Positions 41,746 to 49,273 of a stretch of DNA of 52,444 nt are shown piece by piece. Each line of letters begins with the position of its first letter. The first letter of the stretch is position 1. Made by a program: the position numbers and the translations under genes. Location of the stretch: NCBI RefSeq assembly GCF_016862375.1, contig NZ_BOMV01000009.1, positions 1 to 52,444 of the forward strand, in the 5' to 3' direction. The stretch is from Paractinoplanes rishiriensis. GTDB lineage: Bacteria; Actinomycetota; Actinomycetes; Mycobacteriales; Micromonosporaceae. Under the pieces are notes generated by a model, which ran no database searches, was not told the DNA's origin, and worked only from the letters and a program-made list of their open reading frames with translations.

Positions 41746-42978
41746 CTACGGCGTCGCCGTGCTGTCCCGGACGATCAGAGTGGTCGGCAGCTCCACCCGG
41801 GTCCGCGCGGGTGGCCGGCCGCCGGCCAGGGCCAGCGCCACCTCGGCCGCCGCGGTGCCCATCTCGGTGATCGGCTGGCGCACCGTGGTCAGCGGCGGAC
41901 CGCTCCACCGGCTGTGCGGTAGGTCGTCGAAACCGGTCACGCTGAGGTCCTGCGGGATGCGCAGCCCGGCCTGCCGGACCGCCTCGTAGACGCCGAGGGC
42001 CTGCAGGTCGTTGCCGCACACCACGGCCGTCGGCCGGTCCGGCAGGCGCAGCAGCTCGCGGCCGTGACTGAGCCCGTCCTCGAAGGCGAACCACCGGCCG
42101 GTGCGCACCAGCCGGTCGTCCAGCGGCGTGCCGGCCGCAGCCATCGCCGCCCGGGCGCCCTCGAGCCGGACCCGCGCGCACAGCCGTTCGGTCGGACCGG
42201 TGAGCACGGCGATCCGGCGGTGACCGAGACCGAGCAGGTGCCCGGTGGCGGCGGCCGCGCCGGCCCGGTTGGTGGCCACCACCGCGGGGACCGGGTGCTC
42301 CGGTTCGTCGTCCGGGTCGAGGGCCACCAGCGGGATGCCGCTCGCCACCAGCAGGTCGTGCTGGTCGGAGCTGAAGCCGAGCTGGACCGCGATCACCCCG
42401 GTGGGCCGGCGGGCGAGCAGCTCGCGGGCCCAGGGCCGGCCGGTCGCGGCCCGCTGCCGGGCGTCGGTGAAGCTGACCGCCAGTGCGTTGGCGCCGGCCA
42501 CCCGCTCGACGCCGTGCAGGATGTTGACCGCCATGCTGCTCTGCATGCCGTAGAACACCACCTCGAGGTGCGCGGCCTGGATCAGGTTGCCCGGGCGGCG
42601 GTAACCCTGCTCGCGCAGCGCCGCCTCGACCCGGCGGCGGGTCTCCAGCGCGACGCCCGGGCGGCCGTTGAGCACCTTGGACACGGTGGGCGCCGAGACG
42701 CCGGCCAGCCGGGCGATCGTGGTGACCGTGAGCTCGCCCCGTCGGCGTCCGCGTCGCCGGAGGTCGGCCGGGCTGCCGGCGGCCGGTTCCGGCCGGCGGC
42801 GCTGGGCGGCCTCGTCGAGCAGCCGGGCCCGGACCGCCTCGGCGTCGCGGGCGGCGGTCGGGCCGGCCGGGATCGTCTCCACCAGGTAGCGCCGCTTCCG
42901 GGTCGCGGGGTCGATGCCCGCGTACACCCGGACCCGCAGCGATCCGCTGGGGAGTCGCTCGATCTCACCGCGCGCCAT
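41746..42978 (-). CDS. LacI-family regulator with an integrase-like N-terminal domain
   Basis: 410 residues from ATG 42978. Residues about 1-60 (GEIERLPSGSLRVRVYAGID, RKRRYLVETIPAGPTAARDA) look like the N-terminal arm-binding (AP2-like) domain of actinobacterial tyrosine integrases. A basic linker RRRGRRRG follows, then a LacI HTH (VTTIARLAGVSAPTVSKVLNG, about 84-105) and a complete periplasmic-binding-like domain (VIAVQLGFSSDQH, TAVVCGNDLQALG, VTGFDDLPHSRWSGPPLTTVRQP). It lies divergent from the xylan operon, so a xylo-oligosaccharide-responsive repressor is likely. The extra DNA-binding domain is unusual. Confidence 0.87.
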   Translation of the reverse strand: MARGEIERLPSGSLRVRVYAGIDPATRKRRYLVETIPAGPTAARDAEAVRARLLDEAAQRRRPEPAAGSPADLRRRGRRRGELTVTTIARLAGVSAPTVSKVLNGRPGVALETRRRVEAALREQGYRRPGNLIQAAHLEVVFYGMQSSMAVNILHGVERVAGANALAVSFTDARQRAATGRPWARELLARRPTGVIAVQLGFSSDQHDLLVASGIPLVALDPDDEPEHPVPAVVATNRAGAAAATGHLLGLGHRRIAVLTGPTERLCARVRLEGARAAMAAAGTPLDDRLVRTGRWFAFEDGLSHGRELLRLPDRPTAVVCGNDLQALGVYEAVRQAGLRIPQDLSVTGFDDLPHSRWSGPPLTTVRQPITEMGTAAAEVALALAGGRPPARTRVELPTTLIVRDSTATP

Positions 42979-43000
42979 GGGTCGAACCCTAGTTCGGCAT

Positions 43001-43094
43001 AGCTCCACGTCAATCGGCGGATGGCTCCACGGTACGTCGTTTGTCCCTTCTTCCGGCTTTGGCTCCACAATGTCGTGGAGCCGGGTGTGGAGCC
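43001..43094. promoter_or_regulatory. Array of five GGCTCCAC boxes
   Basis: GGCTCCAC occurs at 43023-43030 and 43061-43068, its complement GTGGAGCC at 43075-43082 and 43087-43094, and AGCTCCAC (7/8) at 43001-43008. The pair 43061-43082 forms a perfect 8-bp inverted repeat with a 6-nt spacer. It lies immediately upstream of the LacI-type gene, in the gap before the xylan operon. These are the best candidates for this regulator's operators. Confidence 0.65.
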
Positions 43095-43127
43095 ATTTTT
43101 CCGGCGCGGAGAGCGGCCGAGGCCGAT

Positions 43128-43213
43128 CGGAAACAGTTTCGGCAAGCTAGAAATCCGGACCCGTACGCCATCGAAGATCGGCTATTGACCGGTCTGACAC
43201 CGCGTCGTAACGT
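43128..43213 (+). promoter_or_regulatory. GAAAC-type palindrome and promoter of the xylan operon
   Basis: CGGAAACAGTTTCGG (43128-43142) is a near-perfect palindrome like the CGAAAN(T)TTCG boxes known before actinomycete xylanase genes; CGAAACTTCCG at about 43248 is a weaker copy. TTGACC (43185-43190), 17 nt, then TAACGT (43208-43213) is a good promoter. GGAAGGAGC precedes the first gene. Confidence 0.55.
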
Positions 43214-43270
43214 GCGTTTACCCCTCCGAAAACTCTCGCACTATCACCGAAACTTCCGGAAGGAGCCCCC

Positions 43271-44929
43271 ATGGGCGGCTCGAAGATACGTACGACGGTC
43301 GTCGTGCTGATGGCGTCGGCGCTCGCGTCCGCTGGTACGGCCGCTGTCGTCACGACGGTGAACACTGCTCAGGCGGCGGTTCTGGCCGCCGTCGAGGACG
43401 AGGGCGCGGACTGCGCGGTCCCCACCCTGCCCGACGCCGGCGCCCTGCCGACCGAGGCCCGGCTGCCCGACCCGTTCACCCGGATCAACGGCACCCGGAT
43501 CGCGACCACGTCGGACTGGCGGTGCCGGCGCCAAGAGATCAAGCGGCTGGCCGAGAAGTTCGTGTACGGGCCCAAGCCGGCCCGGCCGTCGAGCGTCACC
43601 GGCACCGTCACCAGCAGCGGCATCACCGTGAACGTGAGCGACAACGGCCGGAGTTCGAGCTTCTCGGCGACCGTCTCGCTGCCCAGCGGCACCGGCCCGT
43701 TCCCGGCCGTGGTGGTCTACGGCGGGTTCGGCGCGGACACGGCGACGATCCGGGCCGCCGGTGCCGCGGTCATCAGCTACGACCCGTATGTGGTCGGCCG
43801 GGAGGGCACCGGGCGGGCCAACAAGCAGGGCGCGTTCTACAGCATCTACGGCAACACCAGCACGACCGGGCTGCTCCAGGCCTGGGGCTGGGGCGTGAGC
43901 CGGATCATCGACGTGATCGAGCAGTCCGGCGGCACTGTCCTCAAGGCCGACGCGACCGGGGTGACCGGGTGCTCGCGGTTCGGCAAGGGCGCGTTCGTGG
44001 CCGGCGTGTTCGACCAGCGCATCGCGCTCACCATGCCGATCGAGTCGGGCAGCGCGGGCACGCCGATCTTCCGCGGCATCCCGGGCGAGGGCGCGCAGAG
44101 CCTGAGTTCCGCGTACGGGGAGCAGCCGTGGCTCGGCGACGCGTTCGGCTCGTTCACCAGCAGCCCCGGACGCCTGCCGGTGGACACCCACGAGATGGTC
44201 GCGATGATCGCGCCGCGCGGCCTGTTCGTCATGGACAACCCGCACATCGCCAACCTGGGCCCGCGCTCGGCGAGCGTCGCAGCCCTGGGCGGCGCCGAGG
44301 TCTACCGGGCACTCGGCGCGGGCGGCAACATCACGTACTGGTCGGACGTCACCGACGGCACCCACTGCGCCAACCGCAGCGAGTGGCGCACGCCGCTGCA
44401 GCAGAACATCCAGAAGTTCCTGCTCAAGACCGGCAGCGCGGCGGGCGCCATCCGGATGCACAGCAAGGCGACCGGCAACCTGGCCGAGTGGCGGAACTGG
44501 TCGACCCCGACCCTGACCACGGGCCCGACCACGCCGCCCACCACAACTCCGACCACGCCGCCCACCACGCCGCCCACGACCGGGCCGACGACTCCGCCCA
44601 CCACAACTCCGACCACGCCGCCCACCACACCGCCGTCCGCTGGTTGCAGCGCCACCGTCTCGCTGAACTCGTGGAACGGCGGCTTCGTCGCGACGATCAA
44701 GGTCAGTGCCGGCTCCACCCCGGTCAACGGCTGGGCCGTCACGGTCAACCTGCCGTCCGGCAGCGCGGTGACCAACGCCTGGAACTCGTCCAGCTCGGGG
44801 ACCACCGGCGCGGTCACCTTCCGCAACGTCGGCTACAACGGCCAGATCGGGGCCGGCGGCAGCACCGAGTTCGGCTTCCAGGGCACCGGCGCCGGCCCGG
44901 GCCCGGCACCCACCTGCACGGCGTCCTGA
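43271..44929 (+). CDS. Secreted glucuronoyl esterase (CE15) with C-terminal CBM2
   Basis: 552 residues. Signal peptide (TTVVVLMASALASAGTAAVV...AQA), a CE15 catalytic domain (about 50-395) with the family motif GCSRFGKG (nucleophile S235), acid E258 (IESGSAG) and H365 (DGTHCANRSEW), a Thr/Pro linker made of two 20-residue repeats, and a CBM2 (about 455-550, WNGGFVATIKV, GWAVTVNLPSG, NVGYNGQIGAGGSTEFGFQG). CE15 enzymes cleave the ester between lignin alcohols and glucuronic acid side chains of xylan. First gene of the operon; its stop overlaps the next ATG (TGATG). Confidence 0.92.
   Translation: MGGSKIRTTVVVLMASALASAGTAAVVTTVNTAQAAVLAAVEDEGADCAVPTLPDAGALPTEARLPDPFTRINGTRIATTSDWRCRRQEIKRLAEKFVYGPKPARPSSVTGTVTSSGITVNVSDNGRSSSFSATVSLPSGTGPFPAVVVYGGFGADTATIRAAGAAVISYDPYVVGREGTGRANKQGAFYSIYGNTSTTGLLQAWGWGVSRIIDVIEQSGGTVLKADATGVTGCSRFGKGAFVAGVFDQRIALTMPIESGSAGTPIFRGIPGEGAQSLSSAYGEQPWLGDAFGSFTSSPGRLPVDTHEMVAMIAPRGLFVMDNPHIANLGPRSASVAALGGAEVYRALGAGGNITYWSDVTDGTHCANRSEWRTPLQQNIQKFLLKTGSAAGAIRMHSKATGNLAEWRNWSTPTLTTGPTTPPTTTPTTPPTTPPTTGPTTPPTTTPTTPPTTPPSAGCSATVSLNSWNGGFVATIKVSAGSTPVNGWAVTVNLPSGSAVTNAWNSSSSGTTGAVTFRNVGYNGQIGAGGSTEFGFQGTGAGPGPAPTCTAS
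44519..44638 (+). repeat. 60-bp tandem duplication in the Thr/Pro linker
   Basis: 44519-44578 and 44579-44638 each encode TGPTTPPTTTPTTPPTTPP(T/S). This gives a flexible linker between the CE15 domain and CBM2. Confidence 0.9.
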
Positions 44930-45000
44930 TGACCGGATCGGACGGCATGACCGGTTCGGACGGCATGACCGGATCGGGCGGCATGACCGGATCCGAGGGC
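44929..45000 (+). repeat. Four 18-bp repeats carrying in-frame ATG codons
   Basis: Units begin at 44929, 44947, 44965 and 44983, each ATGACCGG(A/T)TC followed by a variable hexamer. They lie at the very start of the GH39 gene, overlapping the CE15 stop codon. Confidence 0.92.
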
Positions 45001-46500
45001 GCCGGATCCCGGCTCGGCGACGCCTGGCGCGCGTGCGTCGGCACCGGGCGGCTCGAACTGGCCCTGCGCGCCGACTACCAGGAGTCGCTGTCCCTGATCC
45101 AGCGGGAGATCGGCTTCCGGCACATCCGCGGACACGGGCTGTTCAGCGACGGGATGGGCATCCACCGGCCGTACCACGACCGCGGCCGGCGGCACGTCCG
45201 GCACGTGTTCGGCTACCTCGACCAGGTGCTGGACCGGTATCTCGAGCTGGGCATCCGGCCGTTCCTGGAGCTGGGATTCATGCCGTCCACGCTGGCCTCC
45301 GGTGAGCAGACCGTGTTCTGGTGGCGGGGCAACGTCACCCCGCCCGCGTCCTGGAGCGAGTGGGCCGGCCTGGTCCGGGCCACGGTGGTGCACCTGATCG
45401 ACCGGTACGGCCTCGACGAGGTTCGTGGCTGGCCGATCGAGGTCTGGAACGAACCGAACCTCAAGCATTTCTGGCAGGACGCGGACGCCGCCGCCTACCA
45501 CCGGCTCTACGAGATATCGGCCCGCACCGTCAAGGAGGTCGACGCCGGCCTCCAGGTGGGCGGGCCGGCCATCTCACCCGGCGACGACGACTGGATGCTG
45601 CGGTTCGCCGAGTTCGTCGTCGACCGCGGCGTGCCGGTCGACTTCGTGAGCCGGCACGCGTACACCTCCGGCCCGGCGCAGCACGTGCCGTTCGGGACCC
45701 ACCAGTCGCTGCGGCCGGCGGCCGACCTGCTCAGCCAGTTCGGACTGCCGCGCCGGCAGCTGCGCGACACGCCGCTGGCCGGTGTGCCGGTGCACATCAC
45801 CGAGTTCAACTCGTCCTACCGCCCCGACAACCCGATCCACGACACCGCCTTCCACGCCGCCTACCTGGCGCCCGTGGTGGCCGCCGGGGGAGAGCTGGCC
45901 GACTCGTTCTCGTACTGGACGTTCAGCGACATGTTCGAGGAGGAGGGAGTTCCGGCCGCCCTCTTTCACGGCGGCTTCGGCCTGCTCACCCACCGGCAGA
46001 TCAAAAAACCAACCTTCCACCTGTACGCCTTCATGGCGCGCATGGCGGACCGGGTGCTGGCCCGGGGCGACAACCACCTGGTCACCACCGACGACACCGG
46101 CCGGGTCACCGTCCTCGCCTGGTCGCCGGTCGACCACACCGACCTGACCGCCTCGCCGGAAAGTCATCACCTGCGGCTGTCCGTCCCGTTCGCCGGGGCG
46201 GCGGCCTTCCTGCTGCGCTCGACGGTCAGCGAGGACCACGGCAACGCCTGGCGGGCGTGGTGCGAGCTGGGCCGGCCCGCCGCACCGTACCGGCGGCAGC
46301 TGGAGATTCTGCGGGAGGCCGCCGAGCCGGCCCGCAGCCACCGTCGCCTGCCGGTCGCCGGCGGCGCCGTGCAGCTCGACCTGACCCTGACCCGCCACGA
46401 GGTGACCCTGCTGGAGATCACCCCGGTGGCCGACGAAACCCCGCCGTGGTGGGACGAAACCAGACTGCTCGGAGCCGGCCGCGAAGGAGAAGCCCGATGA
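44929..46500 (+). CDS. Family 39 glycoside hydrolase (beta-xylosidase type)
   Basis: 523 residues. GH39/clan A barrel with acid/base E175 in IEVWNEPNLKHFW and nucleophile E292 in HITEFNSSY; other landmarks are FRHIRGHGLFSD, DFVSRHAY and SYWTFSDMFEEEG. No signal peptide is present, so it likely acts inside the cell on imported xylo-oligosaccharides. The first 24 residues are four 18-bp repeats, MTGSDG-MTGSDG-MTGSGG-MTGSEG, each with an ATG, so initiation could occur at 44929, 44947, 44965 or 44983. The first overlaps the esterase stop. Beta-xylosidase specificity is inferred from context. Confidence 0.9.
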   Translation: MTGSDGMTGSDGMTGSGGMTGSEGAGSRLGDAWRACVGTGRLELALRADYQESLSLIQREIGFRHIRGHGLFSDGMGIHRPYHDRGRRHVRHVFGYLDQVLDRYLELGIRPFLELGFMPSTLASGEQTVFWWRGNVTPPASWSEWAGLVRATVVHLIDRYGLDEVRGWPIEVWNEPNLKHFWQDADAAAYHRLYEISARTVKEVDAGLQVGGPAISPGDDDWMLRFAEFVVDRGVPVDFVSRHAYTSGPAQHVPFGTHQSLRPAADLLSQFGLPRRQLRDTPLAGVPVHITEFNSSYRPDNPIHDTAFHAAYLAPVVAAGGELADSFSYWTFSDMFEEEGVPAALFHGGFGLLTHRQIKKPTFHLYAFMARMADRVLARGDNHLVTTDDTGRVTVLAWSPVDHTDLTASPESHHLRLSVPFAGAAAFLLRSTVSEDHGNAWRAWCELGRPAAPYRRQLEILREAAEPARSHRRLPVAGGAVQLDLTLTRHEVTLLEITPVADETPPWWDETRLLGAGREGEAR

Positions 46501-48212
46501 GAAGACGCAATATCGCCCTGGTGTCGGCCGGTGCGGCGCTGCTGGCGTCGGTGGCCCTGGCGCCGCCCGCCTCGGCAGCCGCGGGCTGTTCGGTGAACTA
46601 TGCGGTGTCGTCGCAGTGGCAGGGCGGCTTCGGCGCGAACGTCACCCTGACCAACCTCGGCGACCCGCTCAGCGGCTGGACGCTGACCTGGTCCTACGGC
46701 GCCGGCCAGACGGTTCAGCAGGCGTGGAACGCGACGGTGTCGCAGAGCGGCGCCGCGGTGACCGCGCGGAACGTCGGTTACAACGGCTCGGTGGCGACGA
46801 ACGGCACGGTGTCGTTCGGCTTCAACGGCTCGTGGACGGGCAGCAACCCGGTGCCGGCGGCCTTCGCGGTCAACGGGGTGGCCTGCACCGGCAGCACCGC
46901 CCCGACCACCGGGCCGACCGCTGGGCCGACGACCCCGCCCACCACTGCCCCGACCACGGCGCCCACGGCCAACCCCAACGCCACTCCGGACATCACGGTG
47001 AACAGCGCCACCCGGTATCAGACCGTCGACGGCTTCGGGGCGGCGACCGCGATCTGGGGGACCGGCACGTGGTCGGCGGCGGAGACGCAGACGCTGGTCG
47101 GGCTGGGCGCCAACCAGTTCGGCATGTCGATCGTGCGTACCGGGATCTCGCCGGAGTCGGGTGAATGGGGCACCCATGTGAACGCTTTGAAGAGGGCTAA
47201 GGCGTACGGCTCCGGGGTGAAGGTTTTGGCCTCGCCCTGGACGGCACCGGCGGCGTGGAAGTCGAACAACAGCCGGGTCGGCGGCGGCAAGCTGCGGACC
47301 GACTACTACGACGACTACGCCGGCCACCTCAACAGCTATGTGCAGTACATGCGCGATCAGGGCGTGCCGGTGGACGTGACGTCGGTGCAGAACGAGCCGG
47401 ACTGGCACCCGGACTACGACTCGATGGACTGGAGCGGCACCGAACTGCGCGACTGGGTCAAGGCGCAGGGCGCGAAGGTGCAGAACACCAAGCTGATGGT
47501 GGCCGAGGCGGTGAACCTGAACTACAGCTACACCGATCCGACGCTCAACGACGCGGCCGCCCGGAACAACGTCGGCTACATCGGCGGCCACCTGTACGGC
47601 ACCGAGTCGTCCGGCCGGCTGGCGCCGTATCCGCTGGCGGCGCAGCACGGCAAGCCGGTGTGGATGACCGAGTGGAATCACCATGAGGCCGACGGCAGCG
47701 GCTCCACCATCTGGGGCAACCCGTCGAATCAGGCGGTCTGGGACGAGACGCTGGACGACATCATGCGCACGGTGCACCGGTCGATGGAGGCCAACTGGAG
47801 CGCGTACGTGTGGTGGTACGGCAAGCGGTTCTACTCGTTCATCGGTGACGGTGAGGCCGCGTACGGGACCACCGCGGGCGCGCCGCTCAAACGTGGGTAC
47901 GCGTTCTCGCAGTACTCGAAATTCGTCCGGCCCGGCTATCAGCGGGTCGCGTTGACCAAGAGCGCGAAGGCATCCCCGCTGGAGGTGACCGCGTACGCCG
48001 GCGGCGGCAAGGTCACCCTGGTGATCCTCAACCGGTCGGCGAGCGCGGTGACCAACGCGGTGGTCCAGGCGCCGCAGAACGCCACCGCCGCCGCGTACTA
48101 CGTGACGTCGCAGACCGCGAACGCGGCCGCCCAGCCGATCAGCGTGACCGGCGCGCAGGCCACCGTCAGCGTGCCGGCACGCAGTATCTCCACGGTGGTC
48201 TTCACGCTTTGA
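46497..48212 (+). CDS. Secreted CBM2-GH30 xylanase (glucuronoxylanase-like)
   Basis: 571 residues. Signal peptide ends at PPASAAA. An N-terminal CBM2 (C31 to C130, GWTLTWSYGAGQ, NVGYNGSVATNGTVSFGF) is followed by a Thr/Pro linker and a GH30 barrel from about 165, with acid/base E300 (VTSVQNEPDW) and nucleophile E392 (WMTEWNHHE), plus the GH30 beta-side domain (VTLVILNRSASAVTNAVVQ). The size and GFGAATAIWG start fit subfamily 8, which cuts xylan next to glucuronic acid branches. ATG overlaps the GH39 stop (ATGA), with GGAGA upstream. It closes the xylan operon. Confidence 0.92.
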   Translation: MRRRNIALVSAGAALLASVALAPPASAAAGCSVNYAVSSQWQGGFGANVTLTNLGDPLSGWTLTWSYGAGQTVQQAWNATVSQSGAAVTARNVGYNGSVATNGTVSFGFNGSWTGSNPVPAAFAVNGVACTGSTAPTTGPTAGPTTPPTTAPTTAPTANPNATPDITVNSATRYQTVDGFGAATAIWGTGTWSAAETQTLVGLGANQFGMSIVRTGISPESGEWGTHVNALKRAKAYGSGVKVLASPWTAPAAWKSNNSRVGGGKLRTDYYDDYAGHLNSYVQYMRDQGVPVDVTSVQNEPDWHPDYDSMDWSGTELRDWVKAQGAKVQNTKLMVAEAVNLNYSYTDPTLNDAAARNNVGYIGGHLYGTESSGRLAPYPLAAQHGKPVWMTEWNHHEADGSGSTIWGNPSNQAVWDETLDDIMRTVHRSMEANWSAYVWWYGKRFYSFIGDGEAAYGTTAGAPLKRGYAFSQYSKFVRPGYQRVALTKSAKASPLEVTAYAGGGKVTLVILNRSASAVTNAVVQAPQNATAAAYYVTSQTANAAAQPISVTGAQATVSVPARSISTVVFTL

Positions 48213-48237
48213 AGCTCTCGGAACTTACGGCTGTTGC

Positions 48238-48266
48238 AAAGGGCTCGGGCCTGGCCCGAGCCCTTT
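48238..48266. terminator. Strong hairpin terminator after the xylan operon
   Basis: AAAGGGCTCGGGC, a 3-nt loop (CTG), then GCCCGAGCCCTTT: a perfect 13-bp stem, 25 bp after the GH30 stop, followed by CGTT. The flanking A and T runs suit both directions. Confidence 0.9.
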
Positions 48267-48311
48267 CGTTACCGCCATCCGGGCGGAAAAGATCAGCGCC
48301 ACTCGGCGAAA

Positions 48312-48354
48312 GTTTCCGATAACTATTGACACTTTTCGATAACCTGCTCGACAC
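48312..48354 (+). promoter_or_regulatory. Imperfect tandem 21-22 bp repeats with a -35-like box
   Basis: Two adjacent units, each TTT(C/T)CGATAAC followed by a segment ending in GACAC (48312-48332 and 48333-48354), lie in an AT-richer stretch. The first contains TTGACA (48326-48331). The CGATAAC cores are 20 bp apart, two helical turns. They are probably binding sites for a dimeric regulator upstream of the small peptide frame. Confidence 0.45.
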
Positions 48355-48436
48355 TTTGGCGGTGTTCACGTCGGGAGCGCTACCCCCGTGACACATCCCC
48401 TTCCCCCTTTCCACCGGAGGAGAGAGGAGAGCTGTA

Positions 48437-48508
48437 GTGACCGACAGCTCGCACGTCCTCTCGCCGGGCGGCACGGCGGTGGCCATCCCCAATCAGCCAC
48501 CGCCGTGA
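48437..48508 (+). CDS. Possible 23-aa peptide gene
   Basis: GTG 48437 is preceded by a very purine-rich ribosome site (GGAGGAGAGAGGAGAG at about 48416-48431) and encodes MTDSSHVLSPGGTAVAIPN then QPPP and a stop. Upstream lie tandem repeats and a TTGACA box. The hydrophilic peptide with a Pro-rich end is not recognised; no modification enzymes are adjacent. The strong ribosome site is the main reason to list it. The rest of 48267-48569 shows no other gene. Confidence 0.4.
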   Translation: MTDSSHVLSPGGTAVAIPNQPPP

Positions 48509-48569
48509 CGCCTCTCGTCAGATCCGGAGCGGGTCCGGTGTGCCACTCTCCATCACATCGGGCCCGCTC

Positions 48570-49217
48570 TCAGCGCGGCCGGGCCAGCCCGAGGTCGTAC
48601 GCGACAATCGTGGCCTGCACCCGATCGCGCGCCCCCAGCTTGGGCAGCAGGGCGTTGACGTGCGCCTTGACGGTGCCGACGCCGATGCCCAGAGCCGCGC
48701 CGATCTCCGCGTTGGACAGGCCCCTGGCCAGCGCTACCAGCACCTCCCGCTCCCGCGGCGTGAGCGCACCGAGCCGCGGGTCGGCCTCCGGCGCCGCGGC
48801 CAGATTGCCGCTGGCGAACGCGTCGATGAGCCGCCGGGTGACCGCCGGGCTGAGCATGGCCTCGCCACTCGCGATCACCCGGATCGCGCTGACGAGTTCC
48901 GCTGCGTCGGCGTCCTTGAGCAGAAACCCGGAGGCACCGGCCCGCAGCGCCTGAAAGACATAGGCGTCCTGATGAAACGTGGTCAGCACCAGCACCCGAG
49001 GCGCCGCGTCCCCGGCGGTGAGGCGGGCGGTGGCGGTGAGCCCGTCCATCCCCGGCATCCGCACGTCCATCAACACCACGTCCGGCCGGGTCTCCCCGGC
49101 GAGCGCGATGGCGGCGGCCCCGTCGGCGGCTTCCCCCACCACCTCGAAATCCGGCTGCGCCCCGACGATGGCGGCCAGCCCGGCCCGAACCATCACCTGG
49201 TCATCAACAATCATCAC
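48570..49217 (-). CDS. NarL-type response regulator
   Basis: 215 residues. Receiver domain with D5/D6, phosphoacceptor D51 (VLMDVRMPG), T of VLTTFHQD and the K of FLLKDADA. LuxR HTH at about 148-210 (LTPREREVLVALARGLSNAE, GVGTVKAHVNALLPKLGARD). The first codons are GTG ATG with no good ribosome site, so the start is uncertain by one codon. It follows the histidine kinase gene by 56 bp and is its cognate regulator. Confidence 0.92.
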   Translation of the reverse strand: MMIVDDQVMVRAGLAAIVGAQPDFEVVGEAADGAAAIALAGETRPDVVLMDVRMPGMDGLTATARLTAGDAAPRVLVLTTFHQDAYVFQALRAGASGFLLKDADAAELVSAIRVIASGEAMLSPAVTRRLIDAFASGNLAAAPEADPRLGALTPREREVLVALARGLSNAEIGAALGIGVGTVKAHVNALLPKLGARDRVQATIVAYDLGLARPR

Positions 49218-49273
49218 CCGGACGCCGATGACGGCACCTCCCGCTTCGCCGGCCGAACCTTATCGCGCCCCAC

